From contig JAGGNK010007448.1 in the NCBI GenBank assembly GCA_017590115.1, positions 6,984,815 to 7,048,814 of the forward strand: DNA of 64,000 nucleotides, read 5' to 3'. Made by a program: the position numbers and the translations under genes. Within the stretch, counting starts at the first letter, position 1. Each line of letters opens with the position of its first letter. Below, one piece after another: positions 38,801 to 50,800 of the stretch. Origin of the DNA: Montifringilla adamsi (lineage: Eukaryota > Chordata > Aves > Passeriformes > Passeridae). Under the pieces are notes generated by a model. That model made no database searches and had not been told where the DNA came from. It saw only the letters and a list, made by a program, of their open reading frames with translations.

Positions 38801-41800
38801 CTTGATTATTCCCAGGCAGGAGCAGCCATGTAATTGTGCCTGGGGAAGTTTATGTCAGTTTTCTGGGAAGATGCACAACCTGGAAATGAAATAACTCAAC
38901 ATAAAGTTAAGATTAGCTGCTGTCTCCCCAGAAGACACCGCAGTTGGGCATTCTCACCAAAGGAGAGACTAACCAAACATGACTTCAAGTCCATATCTCT
39001 TGAGTCAGGATCCCTATTTCCAGCAAGGCTAGGTCTCTTTATAACTCAAAACCCAGCTTGTGTGAAATTCAGCATTCTTTAGACTTCGGCTCCTTTTTGC
39101 ACTGTGGCACTCACTTGGTGCAGTGGGATTCAAGCCCTTGCCAAATGGACACTCCTGGTACTTGTGGCTGTGTTTTATTACAAACTTCTGTTTTCAGACT
39201 CTTTATCTTATCAGAAAAGGTCTTTATGTTTCCCTATTAATGCTCTATGTGCTTCTATATTCCTATTTCTGCAGCCAGAACTTGGAAAGCCCATGAGAAA
39301 CTGCTACTCCCTGCCAGGCCCTGATTTTACCTATGGGATACACATGCACAAGAGAGATGGAGGAGTCCCTGAAGGTAGGGCACTGCCCCTAAACCACAGA
39401 CCTGCAACAAAGTCCTAATGCTAGTAGGAAGTCTCCTCTCCTTCCCATGGCTCTTCAATACTTCTCATCAAGCTAGAAGTGCAGAACTCCAACACTTACC
39501 CACTTTCATTAATACCACCCCAATTTCTTGGTGACCAGTGAAGTTTCTCTGTCACACTGGAAACTTTCAGAGGCTCACACAAAGCCCAAGCAGGGAGGAT
39601 GCACCTGCAAAAGGTGATGCACCTGGGCACTGTCATAACTTTGTCAGGGCTCCTGCTTTGTGCTCTCAGGGACGATTTCCCTGTAAAATCCTGAGCTAGC
39701 CAGGGTAGAGGGTGAGAAGACATCTAATTCAGATGGGATATGGGATGCAGTGGGATGGGGTATGAAGGTCACAAAAGGAACCTTAGCCCCACAAGATCCC
39801 CATGCATGGTGCACACACATCAATCTGCTGTCCCAAAAGGAGCTAACCAACATGCCTCTTCTTTGTCTCTCTTTCCTTCCACCTCTAGCCATAGGCCTAC
39901 TCAGTGAAGGCCAAGGCCCACCCCCATAAAAAAGGGTCATGGCCTGAGACTTTGTGGTCATGAACCTTAGACCCACAAGATTCCCATGCACAGTGCACAC
40001 ACATCAATCTGCTTTCCCAAAAAGAGCTAACCAAGATGCCTCCTCTTTGTGTCTATTTCCACCTCCAGCCATAGGCCACTGGGACTCGGTGAAGGCCAAG
40101 TCTCAGCCCCATAAAAGGGTCATGCCCCGGGACTTCGTGGCCATGGGCCGTGCAGCTGTGGACGAGCGCTGCACCACAGCCCGGGAGTTTGCTCTGTACT
40201 ACAAGTACATGGACATCCGCTGCAAGGACAAGGGCATCCTCAGATATGGGGGCAAGGCACCTCCAGGCATGACCTTTGGCAGGCCACCACGGTAAGGGGG
40301 AAGGTTTGGGCCCTCCTCAGCAAGAAATTATCCTTTCCTACCCTCACACCTACATCCCTGCTCAATCTCAGCTACCACAGGCCCCAAAACAGAAGTGTCC
40401 TGAACCTGGATATGCTGAGTGACAGCATCACATCCGTGTCTGATGGCACTCCTGTCAGATAATCAACTACCTGAATCTAATATACATGCCACAACACAGC
40501 CTCATTTCACCTGCAGTGTTATTGTATTTGTGGGGTGCCCCATGGCAGGAAGGAATGATGAATCTGACTCCATGTTCTCAGAAGGCTAATTTATTATTTT
40601 ATGATACTATACTACATAAAAGAATACTAAACTAAACTGTTCTAAAGAATACAGGAAGGATACTTACAGAAGGCTAAAAAGATAATGATTAAAACTCGTG
40701 ACTCTTTCCAGAGTCTCGACACAGCTTGGCCCCAATTGGCCATTGAGTCCAAACAACTCACAGCAGAAACCAATGAAACAATCACCTGTTGGTAAACAAT
40801 GTCCAAACACATTCCAAAGGAGCAAAACACAGGAGAAGCAAATCAGATAATTATCATTTTCCTTTTTCTCTGAGGCTTCTCAGCTTCCCAGGAGAAAAAT
40901 CCCAGGCAAAGGGATTTTCCAGAAAATGTGAATGCCACATAGTATTATGGGCTTGAAGCCTCTTAAAAATATCTTCAATGCCAACCCTTTAATCTAAAGG
41001 AATATGAAGAGCTATAAGCCAGAAAATTGGCATCTCAGGGTCAGAAAATCAGAGGAACAGCATTTCTACCTGTCTGCACTAGTAGAAATACTCTGGTGGA
41101 GTTAAAGATCAGTTCAAAGTTCTTTATCCTACTCTCTCCCACTTAGTTTATTGCTCTGCATTGGGCAGAAATTGGGAGTGGAGCAGGAAAGAGGCAAAGA
41201 AGCTTCTCCCTGCCAGTGCAACTCCAGCACAAACCAGTGCTCAAAGCCTCTGAAAGTCCTGCTACTGCTGGAGCCCAGGGGGTTTCTTGCTCTGTGCAGG
41301 CTGGACCAGACATTAGGTTTTATTTTAAGAGCTAGATAATAATCACTACCAGAAAAATAACAGCTACAAATTCTAGAGAAAAGACATGATGAACGGCACC
41401 GTGTATTTTACATGATAGTAAATGGGCTTTGCATATGCAAATTGAATGGATTTTAAAATGGTATTTAATGACAATTTTCGTAGCAGACATTAACATTAAT
41501 TGCATCAAAATGAAAATGTAGCATTAGCTTGCTGTTAGCTGCAAATGCCCCAGCCATAAAGCTTTATCTTTATCAGTATCAGCCCTTATCCATGTGACAG
41601 GGCTGCTCTGCAAATTGCAGGCAAAAGGGCTTTTATGTTGCAAAAGTATCCCCCAATGCAGGCCAAAATCAACATCAATTTTGCTTTATTTCTTCATAAA
41701 CGGAGGTTAAATGGCTGCCTGTAAGAAGCCCAGGCATGCTTCAAAAGTTTTAAGGAAAATCTGCAGACCCCACAATGGGAGAAGTAGTGAGAAAGGGCTT

Positions 41801-44800
41801 TTTATTGAAAGTTATTATTGTACAACTTGCCTTCTTCTTAATAGCTACCTTTTATACAGACTGATTGTATTTATTCCTTTATTTTAAAAGCACGTTATAG
41901 ATAAAACCAAATTACTGGGATTATCAAGGAGTTGTTACAGCCATTTTGGTAAAAGTGGGAGTTTAACACACTTTTCCATGACTGGCAAGTTAGAGAGACC
42001 AGCTTTGGTGAGCATTCCCAGGACAAGCTGATCTCTGGTTACAGCAAGACCCATCTTCCTAAAAATGACCTGGTTGTCAATGGATTTCAGTTGGGTTTGG
42101 ACTCCAAGCCCTGTTTGACTGATGTCAGTGCTGCTTCCTGGGAAGGTGCTCCCAAGTGAGGCACATGCTTGTCTGGGGGCAGAAAAAAAGAGTGGCAAAA
42201 GGTAATTTTTCACAACTCCAAGCACTTCATGTCTTTAAGAAATAACAGATCTGATCAACATCTCGGGTACAGTGAATTTTTCAGCAAGAACAGCACCTGC
42301 CTGTCATCCCCCAGCACTGACAGCACTCCTCACGGTGGCTGAGCAGGCCAGAGAGCAAAGGTGCTTTCCCATGGCACTGGAAGCAGCTGAGACACCCTGC
42401 CTGATGATGTGGTGCTCTGGGACAGCCCAGAATCCCAATGCAGACCCTGCCCAGTCTGCAGCTCTCCGCACAGTGGGAATTGCAGCTGGTGCCAGCCCAC
42501 AGCCTCAGGGCTGGGCTGCTTCCCTGGTAAACCAAATAACTCAAATAATCCAAATAACTGTCACAGGAACGTGGCTGGGGTCGGTGGGTAATGGGCAAGA
42601 GGCTTCTTGAGCCCTGGCAACTCATCTCCAGCCCCTCCTCAGGCCCTGGGCTGTGCTGCTAAAGGCTTCTGTCTCCTGGAGGCACCAGGGTCAGGAGCTC
42701 TCCCTAGGCTCACAGGTTGGAGCTCTCCTGGATCATCCCAAACAGAAACAAGAACCAAAGCTGTGGTTGCTATTAGTGCCTTGTTAATCACTGCCTGGCC
42801 CTGCTGCTGCTCTAACTCAGATCACTTGTGCCTCTGCTTTCTGCTCACGGTGTGTGCAGCATTCCACCAGGCAGCCTCAGACACTGCGGCAAGCTCTCTG
42901 AAGCTTTGAGGCCTCTTTCCTTTCTTTTCCTGGGATATTTACCTTCAAAGGTCACCCATACCCCTCTATATTCCCCCTGGGCACCTTCCAGGGGAGAGAA
43001 GCAGCATTGCTTTTTGCTGATTCCCCCCCCATTCTCTCCCTCCCTTTTCCCAGAGTAATGTTTGCTACGAATCACGTGGCCAGCTTTGTTGTGAGAGTCA
43101 TAAAAAGGACATTTTTCATCTCTCCTTTTTCCTGCTCTCGTTCCCTTCTCTCTCTCAGTAGCAGACAGAGATTTATTCCTTCCCTGATGCCTGTGGCATT
43201 TGGAGCTGGGAGGGGTCAGGGGAGGCACTGATGGAACATAACAGATAATGCAGTGGTTCCCCAGGGGCTTGTCCAGCTCCAGAGCCGATCCATCAGCAGG
43301 CAGTGCTCGTGCCAAGGTCAGCAGTAACGAGGATGGGGTGGGCTCCCAGCCTCCCCCGTGGGGCAACCTCCAGCCAGGCTCCCCCAGTTCATGCTCCAGC
43401 TTCTGAGCTCTCCAGGAGCTGCCTTGTGCAACCACACTTTGCAGGAGAGGAACACTGAGTGCAGGGCTGGGCTCACAGCACACAGGCTCAGCTTCACCTC
43501 TCCCAGCCCTCCTCCCCACCACACACAGCTCCACAGGCTCATCTTCCAAGGAAAATTCCCATCTTTGACAGTCTCCTCCAGGAGATAAACCCCATCCACG
43601 TGCTCTGTGCACAACACATTACAGAGCTGCTGAGGGTTGCTGTCCTCCCAGGCCTTTTCATTCAAAATAACCCCACAGGTGTGTCCAGCCCCATACTCTG
43701 CAATAATGGCCTTGTTTTACAAGGAGAAGGCTGCAGGGTACTGAGTGGGCTGGGGTTTGATGATACTGGAAACCCAAAGGCAAGAGGGTCTGTGAAGATC
43801 TAGGATCTTCACTGGTGTCACTCCAGCCTGCTATTCAAGGTGCATTTGGAAACCTAAATAGATGTCCAGCCCTACATTTATCCTCCTGGCCACCTTTTCT
43901 GGCTGAGCTTCACTGTGCACTGAAATCAGGCAACATTAAAGGATCATTTTTGGAGTGAGAAGTAAACACAAAGATGTGGATGCTGTCTACAGCTGGATTT
44001 TAGATGCTATTGATATGTGCAAGGTCACACAAGGAGTTTGAAGGCAGAACACTCCAGCACCAGTTCTGTCCCCAGGAGTGAGCAGGGCAGAGTGCACCCT
44101 CAGCATGGACACACTGCCCAGCCCTGCCAGGAGAGAAAAGCTTCCAGTCACCTCTTGGTGAGCGTCCTAAATCTGCCTGCTATGCCCCAGAACCTGTTCC
44201 TGGGCAGGAGGAGTGCACAGACGTGCCATCCTCTGCCATCCTGCACCTGTATCTGCTCCAAACCCTGCATGGCCATAACCCTGCCTCCCACGGGCTGCCA
44301 TGCACTTGGCAGTTGGCCTGGAGGTTGGGCTGACCTTGGGTGTGCTGGCAGGATTTCCCTGGCACTCTGTCATCCCCAGGGCTCCTGCCGGGCCCCCCCC
44401 ACTGTCTGCCTTCGTTTCAACTGTCCCTTTTCTGAATTTTACAGCCCATTTTCCTTCTGTCTTCATCTCCTGCCTCCATTCCACCTCCCATTCTCTAAAA
44501 CTGCTCCTTAATCCTTTGGCAGCTGTTTTCATCGTGTCCCTGCAGCAAACTCACCTCTCCAAAGCATTTGGTCACTGCAATCTCTCTTCTTCAAATTGTT
44601 ACACTTGGCCAAGGGCATCAGTTACCCAGTACCTCCTCTTTAATTGGTATCATTTGCAACCATCCCAACCTTTCACCTTCCCTGAGAAGGGAGATTTCTA
44701 TGCTCATTCTCTGCTTAGCAAGTGGCCTTTCCACCCAAAGTGTCTGTGCTGCTTGCACACAGCCAGAACAAAGTTTAGAAAGCTGCTCAAGAGGTGCTGA

Positions 44801-47800
44801 GGTGTAGATTTATTTTTTAGATACTTAAAGAACATTTCAGCTTGCTATCTAGATGTAGACCAGCTGCAAAGATGTTAAGGAAATAATGTATTACTGGAAA
44901 GAACCCACCAGGAAAAGCTGGACAGGCAATAAAATTGAGTATTACAGCAAGTGTGCATCTGACCCATGATCGCTGGAAGCCAAAGAGAATGTAAAGCCAC
45001 CAAAATCCTAAAGATTAGGGCAAAAAAAGTTTTATAGAAAAGAAAAAAACAACCTGAGGACTGACAAAACAGATTGTAAAAATATAACACAGTGAGTGGA
45101 ATCACTGTCAGGCTCATGGCGACAGAGAAACGCAAGCAAGTTAAAAAACACAGGACTCCCACCAGCTCAGATAATTACACATCCCATCCAATTCCACAGT
45201 GAAAGGCACTTGGTGCCTCTGCCATCATTCTCACACTGCTAAGACAAGAATTTCTATTTCAAGAGTAGTTTTCTTCTCCTGGAAACATTCCAGGCTGGGT
45301 GTGTGGTCGCAGAGCTCCCAGCCCCATCCGCGGTGCAGGCGGTGCCTGCAGCATCTGCTGGGGCAGAAGGACCTGTTACACCCTCCAAAAATCCCTGAGT
45401 GCACTATGAAGATACTGATTCCCCTCCAGAGTGGTCATTTGCTTGCTGTAAAACTTTCTGACTGCTTCAGGCTGATGGTTTAAGAGAAAATAAACAGCCA
45501 AGTCATGGTTTGACATAAGGTTCAGGTCCTGCACATCAGCCATAGAGATGGGAAAAAAAAGATCTGAAGGACAGATTAGGATCCCTTATTACCAATTGGT
45601 TTGCACTGAATAGGAAAGTAATTTACTCTCACACAGACTGACTGTTGTCTGTGGGTTTATCTCCATTGATTACAGCCAGCTGAAGAATTTCTTCCAAAGT
45701 TTCACCATCTAGAGCTACTTCTGGCCACAAGTGGACTTTTTTCTTTGCCAACTTTTGCTTTTTTAGCCTGTTCAATGGAAACCTGGGTCAGGGGGGGATA
45801 ATCACAGAATCCTTTCTGTGAAAAGAAAGCTTTTCAGCCCTCATCAACATCTCTTCCTTTCAAACAAAGTCATGTTCCCACCCAGCCAGAGAGATTCAAG
45901 CATGGGATGGAGGTCAAGGGGAAGACCTCGTGCTTTGATTTCTTTTGCTCAGCATTGGAGCAGTTTTTTCTTGGTTCTTCTCTTGTTGGGATGTTTTGCA
46001 TTTGTTGATGGCTGCAGACTGAGCACTGTTCACTCTCAGCCATAGATCTGGACCTACAGGCAGAACAGCTCTGTCCCACAATCACATCCCACCTGAGTTT
46101 CTCAGAGGACAACAGCAGATAACAGTAGACAAATGTGTTGAAGACAAACCTAAATAATCTTCAATTAAGTCAGCCAAAGGGCATCTCCAGCCCTAAAATC
46201 ACTGCTAGCACACAAATTCCAGCTTGTCAAGCCAGTTATTTAATGGGTAAGATCTGGCTTGGTATCTTCACTGCAAGACACAGGTTTCCATATGTGCTTT
46301 TAGGACCAGTGCAAGCAAACATCTCACTGGGCCTGGGAGGGAACAGTAAAGCAAATTGGTGCTCTTGTAACCATGTGTACTCCTAAGTACAGCTATGAGC
46401 ATCTGATAAATCTTTTAAAGTGCATGTTTACAATGGATTTTATTCTTTTTACTGTTCTATACATATGAGCCCTCTGAGCAAAATAACAGATCCTCTGACA
46501 CTTGGAAGAAGCCACTGCCTCATTGGCTGCCCACAGTGAAATAATTTATATTGTTATTTTCTCACCCACATAACAAGGACTGTAAAGAAGCTTCAGAAAT
46601 TCAGAGTAATCAGTGCTTTGGAGGCTCAGATCCTGCAGTTGCCACATGAGTGGAAAACCCACTATTGTAACTGAGAGTTTTGCGAGCCCAAAGACTGCAA
46701 AAAAAATTGGTCCCCGAGTGTTTTCTACCAATTTTTCTCTTGTTTTCTTCAATAGTTAATGGAAAGCAAGGACAAGTGGAGATCATTTAAAAATGATCTT
46801 TTGGGCCTCTCCATGGGTTTATTGCCAGGACCTATTTAGAGAAGCATAAAGCTGTAAGGGGGCTATAACTACTGTATATTCCACAAGCTGTTTAGGAAAA
46901 CGAGGAGCCTTTGGACTCACACCAGTTCATTTTGCCATGCCTCCCTCTCCTCACAAACACACCCACACACGTGTGTGCAGGGACTTGGAGCTGCTAATTG
47001 AATTCACCCTTATGAAAGCCTTAACAAATTGTAAGTGACCTTTTATACAAATTTCAAAGTCAAGGATTCACCACTAACTGCACATCCCTCTTCTGCCATT
47101 CACTGTTATGCAAAACCCACAAACAATTAAAAGAAATAATGAAGAGCCCAGCGGCCCTCTTTCCTAATTAGCTGCAGGAGGCAGTGCTGGGGAGTGTGGT
47201 TAAGTGCTTCAATTACCTCGGCCCTCCTCGCAGCCCTTGTTAGAAGAGACAGGTCCAGGGGCCAAAGGGGAACAATTAAGGCGAGGCAGAGCCCGCAGTT
47301 TGCAAGGGGATGCCGGGGCCGTGCCGGCTCTCACACAGGAGCCAGAGCTGTAATCATACCCCAGCTTCCTGCTGGGCTACACAGAGACAAATTAATGGGA
47401 GATAGATTGCTACCTGCAGCCCATCAGTAACCAGGGGGGCAGGAGGCAATGCAGCACTACAAGGGAGCCATAACCTGAATTTTCCTCTGCTCTCAGCCCC
47501 CTTTTAGGGCAGAGGGACCTGAGCACTAATACATCACTGCTGCCTGCATTGGGGGTACCCCACAGCCCCAAACAGAATCACAGAGCCCAGCCTGAGCTTT
47601 GTTTGCTGAAGTTAATTCTGGTGGTAGCTGCCCCAAGGAGCCTCACAGTCCAGAGGTGCTGGAGACCAAAGTGTTCCCCAGTAAGAAACAGGTTGGACTC
47701 GACCTTGAAGGTCTTTTCCAACCCTAATGGTTCTGTAAGAAACCAACCTGAGCTGGTGGGAACTGGTTCTGCTGGGAGATTCTATATGAACACTTCTGTC

Positions 47801-50800
47801 ACTGGACAAATCCTTCCCAACAAGAAGACACAAGTAAAGAATATAAAAGTGGTGCCCCTGTAGCTGTTTGGGGACTGAAGGCCCCAAAGACAGATCCTGA
47901 CTGTGCAGCAAAAGCACATTTAGGTGGAAGGACAGCAACAAGAACCAAATCCCCCTGTAACCTCATTAACCTTTCAATGAAGGGTTAAAGTCTCAGCATA
48001 GGCAGTGGTACAGCAACACAATTTTAATGTCACAGGCATGGATAAATTCCATTCTGTGATGGATCTGTTGCATGAGCAGCTGTGCAGGACCAGATCTGCT
48101 GCCTGGAAGGTGCCACTGGGGTTGGAGCAGTGCTCTGGGCAGAGCCCCAGGAGCCACTGCCTACACCCATCCTCTGCTCCCTGCTCCAGCAGCAGGAAAA
48201 GCCCTGCCCTGGCTGCAGAGCCACACACAAACCCCACGGGCTGAGCTCTGCACTGAAATATTTACGTGCTTTTGAATTATACAGGAAAAAAAAAAAAGCA
48301 CTCACAAGTCAAGTTTTTACCCTTTTGCCACAGAACTTAGCAATCAAATTGATTGCACCTTTCAAGCTGGTGTAAACCCCCTTCCTGAGCAAAGTCCTTT
48401 GCATCCACTTTAGCCAAGCACTTTTTTCTGCAGCTGATATATGAACCTTTGAAAATAAGTTTGAGGGGAGACTGACAACCTTGAAACCTCAAGAGCAGCA
48501 TGGCATTGACGGGCGCGGCTCCCTGAGCTCAGTATTATAGATAGATTTTAATTTTATTTTAACAAAATAGCTGTCTCCAGTGGAAGAAGCATCAAGAGCT
48601 AAATGAGGACCCGTCTTGAGCTGAATCACGTTGAACAGACCTCGGCACTGTCATTGATTTTCTGGGAAGAAAAAAAATGCCTCTGGCTACTAAACCAAAT
48701 TAGTAGTCACTGATGACCAATTATTTTGCCCCACTGTGAACGGGGAGGCGTACTAAAATTCCAGTTTGTCAGACCCAAGGCTCTCTTCTCAAACGCCTTT
48801 CAACAAGCGTGTACCAAAAATCTCTCAGATGGTTCTGATGCCTTCCTGTTTTCGGCAACTTCTCCTTCTCCAAAGTTTTAATGAGCTGCTGCTCTGAGGA
48901 CAGCCTGCCACAAAGTGAGCCTTTCTGTGCATACTGGACCACTATTTGGCATGGGCACAAATCACAGCTGTCAGGATTTATACACACATACACAAAAAAA
49001 GTGTCAGCCTAATGTTTGCAAATTATAATTACCATTTCTCTTGCATGTCCCTGGTGCCTTCATTTTAGATAAATCCCAGCTCTGAGGTATCAGCTGCAAA
49101 GCACTGAAGGCTCATATTGAATGGAATAGATTTAACTAGTTTGTAGCTCATTTAAGGCCTACACTGTTTTATTTTAATATTGTTAATACTTTATTATACT
49201 TTTTAACACTGTTTTCACAGTAAAATAGCCTATTAGGAGGCTGCAGCTTCTTTTCCAGGGGATGTCTGGCAGACTAGAATTCCACATTGTATAACCAAGT
49301 TAGCAGGTGCTTGTCATTTCAGTTGAAAATAGGTCTGTACCCTGACTCTTGAAAGTAAATTATAGAGATTCTATTAAAGAGACAGGAACTGTTTCAGGGA
49401 TAATAGTTTTGAAAATGTGCACAGATAAATTTTAAAATATTTAGGAAATGTCAGCATTAGAAGTGGCTCCAACTATTTGACTATAAAAGGAAGCAGATGA
49501 GTATTTTTTCCCCCTACAATTATAAATAATTTGTTACATCCTATCAGAACTTCTTTGCCTTTCCTTTCTGTGGCAGGGTGCTTGTGCCAAAACAAGGAGA
49601 TCTGAGTTACTGTGACTGAGATGGGTTTTAATGTGCAATAAGCATTTCCAGAGGATGCTTCCCCTGCTCTCCCTGCAGCACCCACAGACAGCAACGGCAA
49701 AATCCTCCCTGTTCAGGAGCAACATCTGGGCAGGGTGACAAAAGGAAAGGGAACACAGCAGCCATTGATCCCTGTCCTTAAGTAACACCAAGGCAAAAGG
49801 ACATTTTCCCAAAGGCCAGCTGCAAGTCAGGGCTGTCACACTGCCAAGCAGCGCCGAGACCGGGGCCAAATTCCCCATCCCTCTGCTGAGATCAGGCTTT
49901 GACCTACAAAGGAAAAGCCACCTCGCTGAGATCTCTGCAGTCACCTTAAAGAGGTGTTCCCTGATGTCCCCTGCTCTCCCCCGCTCTCTCAGAGTTTCTC
50001 TCAAAGGAGGAAAAGCCAGAGGAAGCCTCAGACCAGGGCTTGCCTGGAGCAGACGAGTCATTCCCACCGATTTGAGAGAGGCAGTTCATGCATGCATCGT
50101 TCCAGGCATGATTCTATACTTTGCTGGATCAGGACTTAAATGTGATTAATCACACGGCAGGGAAGGATCTCTGAAGAGCATCAACCCAAATGTGTCCTTT
50201 CAAGCATTTACTTACAAGCCAGCTGTGGACTATCAGTCACCAACTGCCTGGTCCACTGGAGATGGTAAAAGTCACCTCCATAGAGATGGGAAAATACATT
50301 CAACTTCAAAAAAAACCCCAAAAATCAATAATCAAAGACTGCACACAAAGGCTTAGTGCTTTCCTGCATCCCTCCCTGCTATTCCTGCACACAGGAAAGC
50401 TCCTGCCTTGGAGAGCAAAGGGACAGCAGCAAACAAGCAATGCTCACCATGTGCTGGTGTCAGGAATACCAACATTTACACCACACTACAAGACTGGAGA
50501 CGCAGACAGATAATAACACACTTTACCACTTTGCCACACCTTTTAACCTTTTAAATATTTTGCCCAGCTGTGATCAGCATGAAATGCCAAACTGGAAGGG
50601 AAGGAGGGGAAAGAAGAGGGGACAAAGGGTAAATGTCAGCGTTGCCTTTGGCACTGGGTGTCTCTAGATAACGATCTGGAGCAGCAGAGCTGATTTGCAA
50701 GCAAAGGCTTGAAAAGCCCTGCAGCATGTGATCTATGAAACAGGAGGCCTGCAGAAGGATGTCTCCTCTGATATGAATGTCCCCTTGGGATGGATATTGC

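Larger units (their letters stand above)
6700..39274 (+). other. CFAP77: CFAP77 intron 1 (32.6 kb)
   Basis: No nested gene, tRNA or hairpin precursor is evident. The content is two small CR1 remnants, homopolymer tracts, and repeat-free AT-rich blocks listed separately as candidate conserved elements. The parts between those blocks (for example 7600-13700, 14600-18750, 19050-22450, 23000-27400, 29900-33900 and 36800-39270) show only ordinary intron sequence. Confidence 0.75.

Noticed and set aside
42845..43612. 255-codon minus-strand open frame, the longest outside TTF1
   Set aside because: It opens with GTG, its first ATG comes only near the end, it resembles no family, and no splice or polyadenylation logic supports a gene in intron 3.
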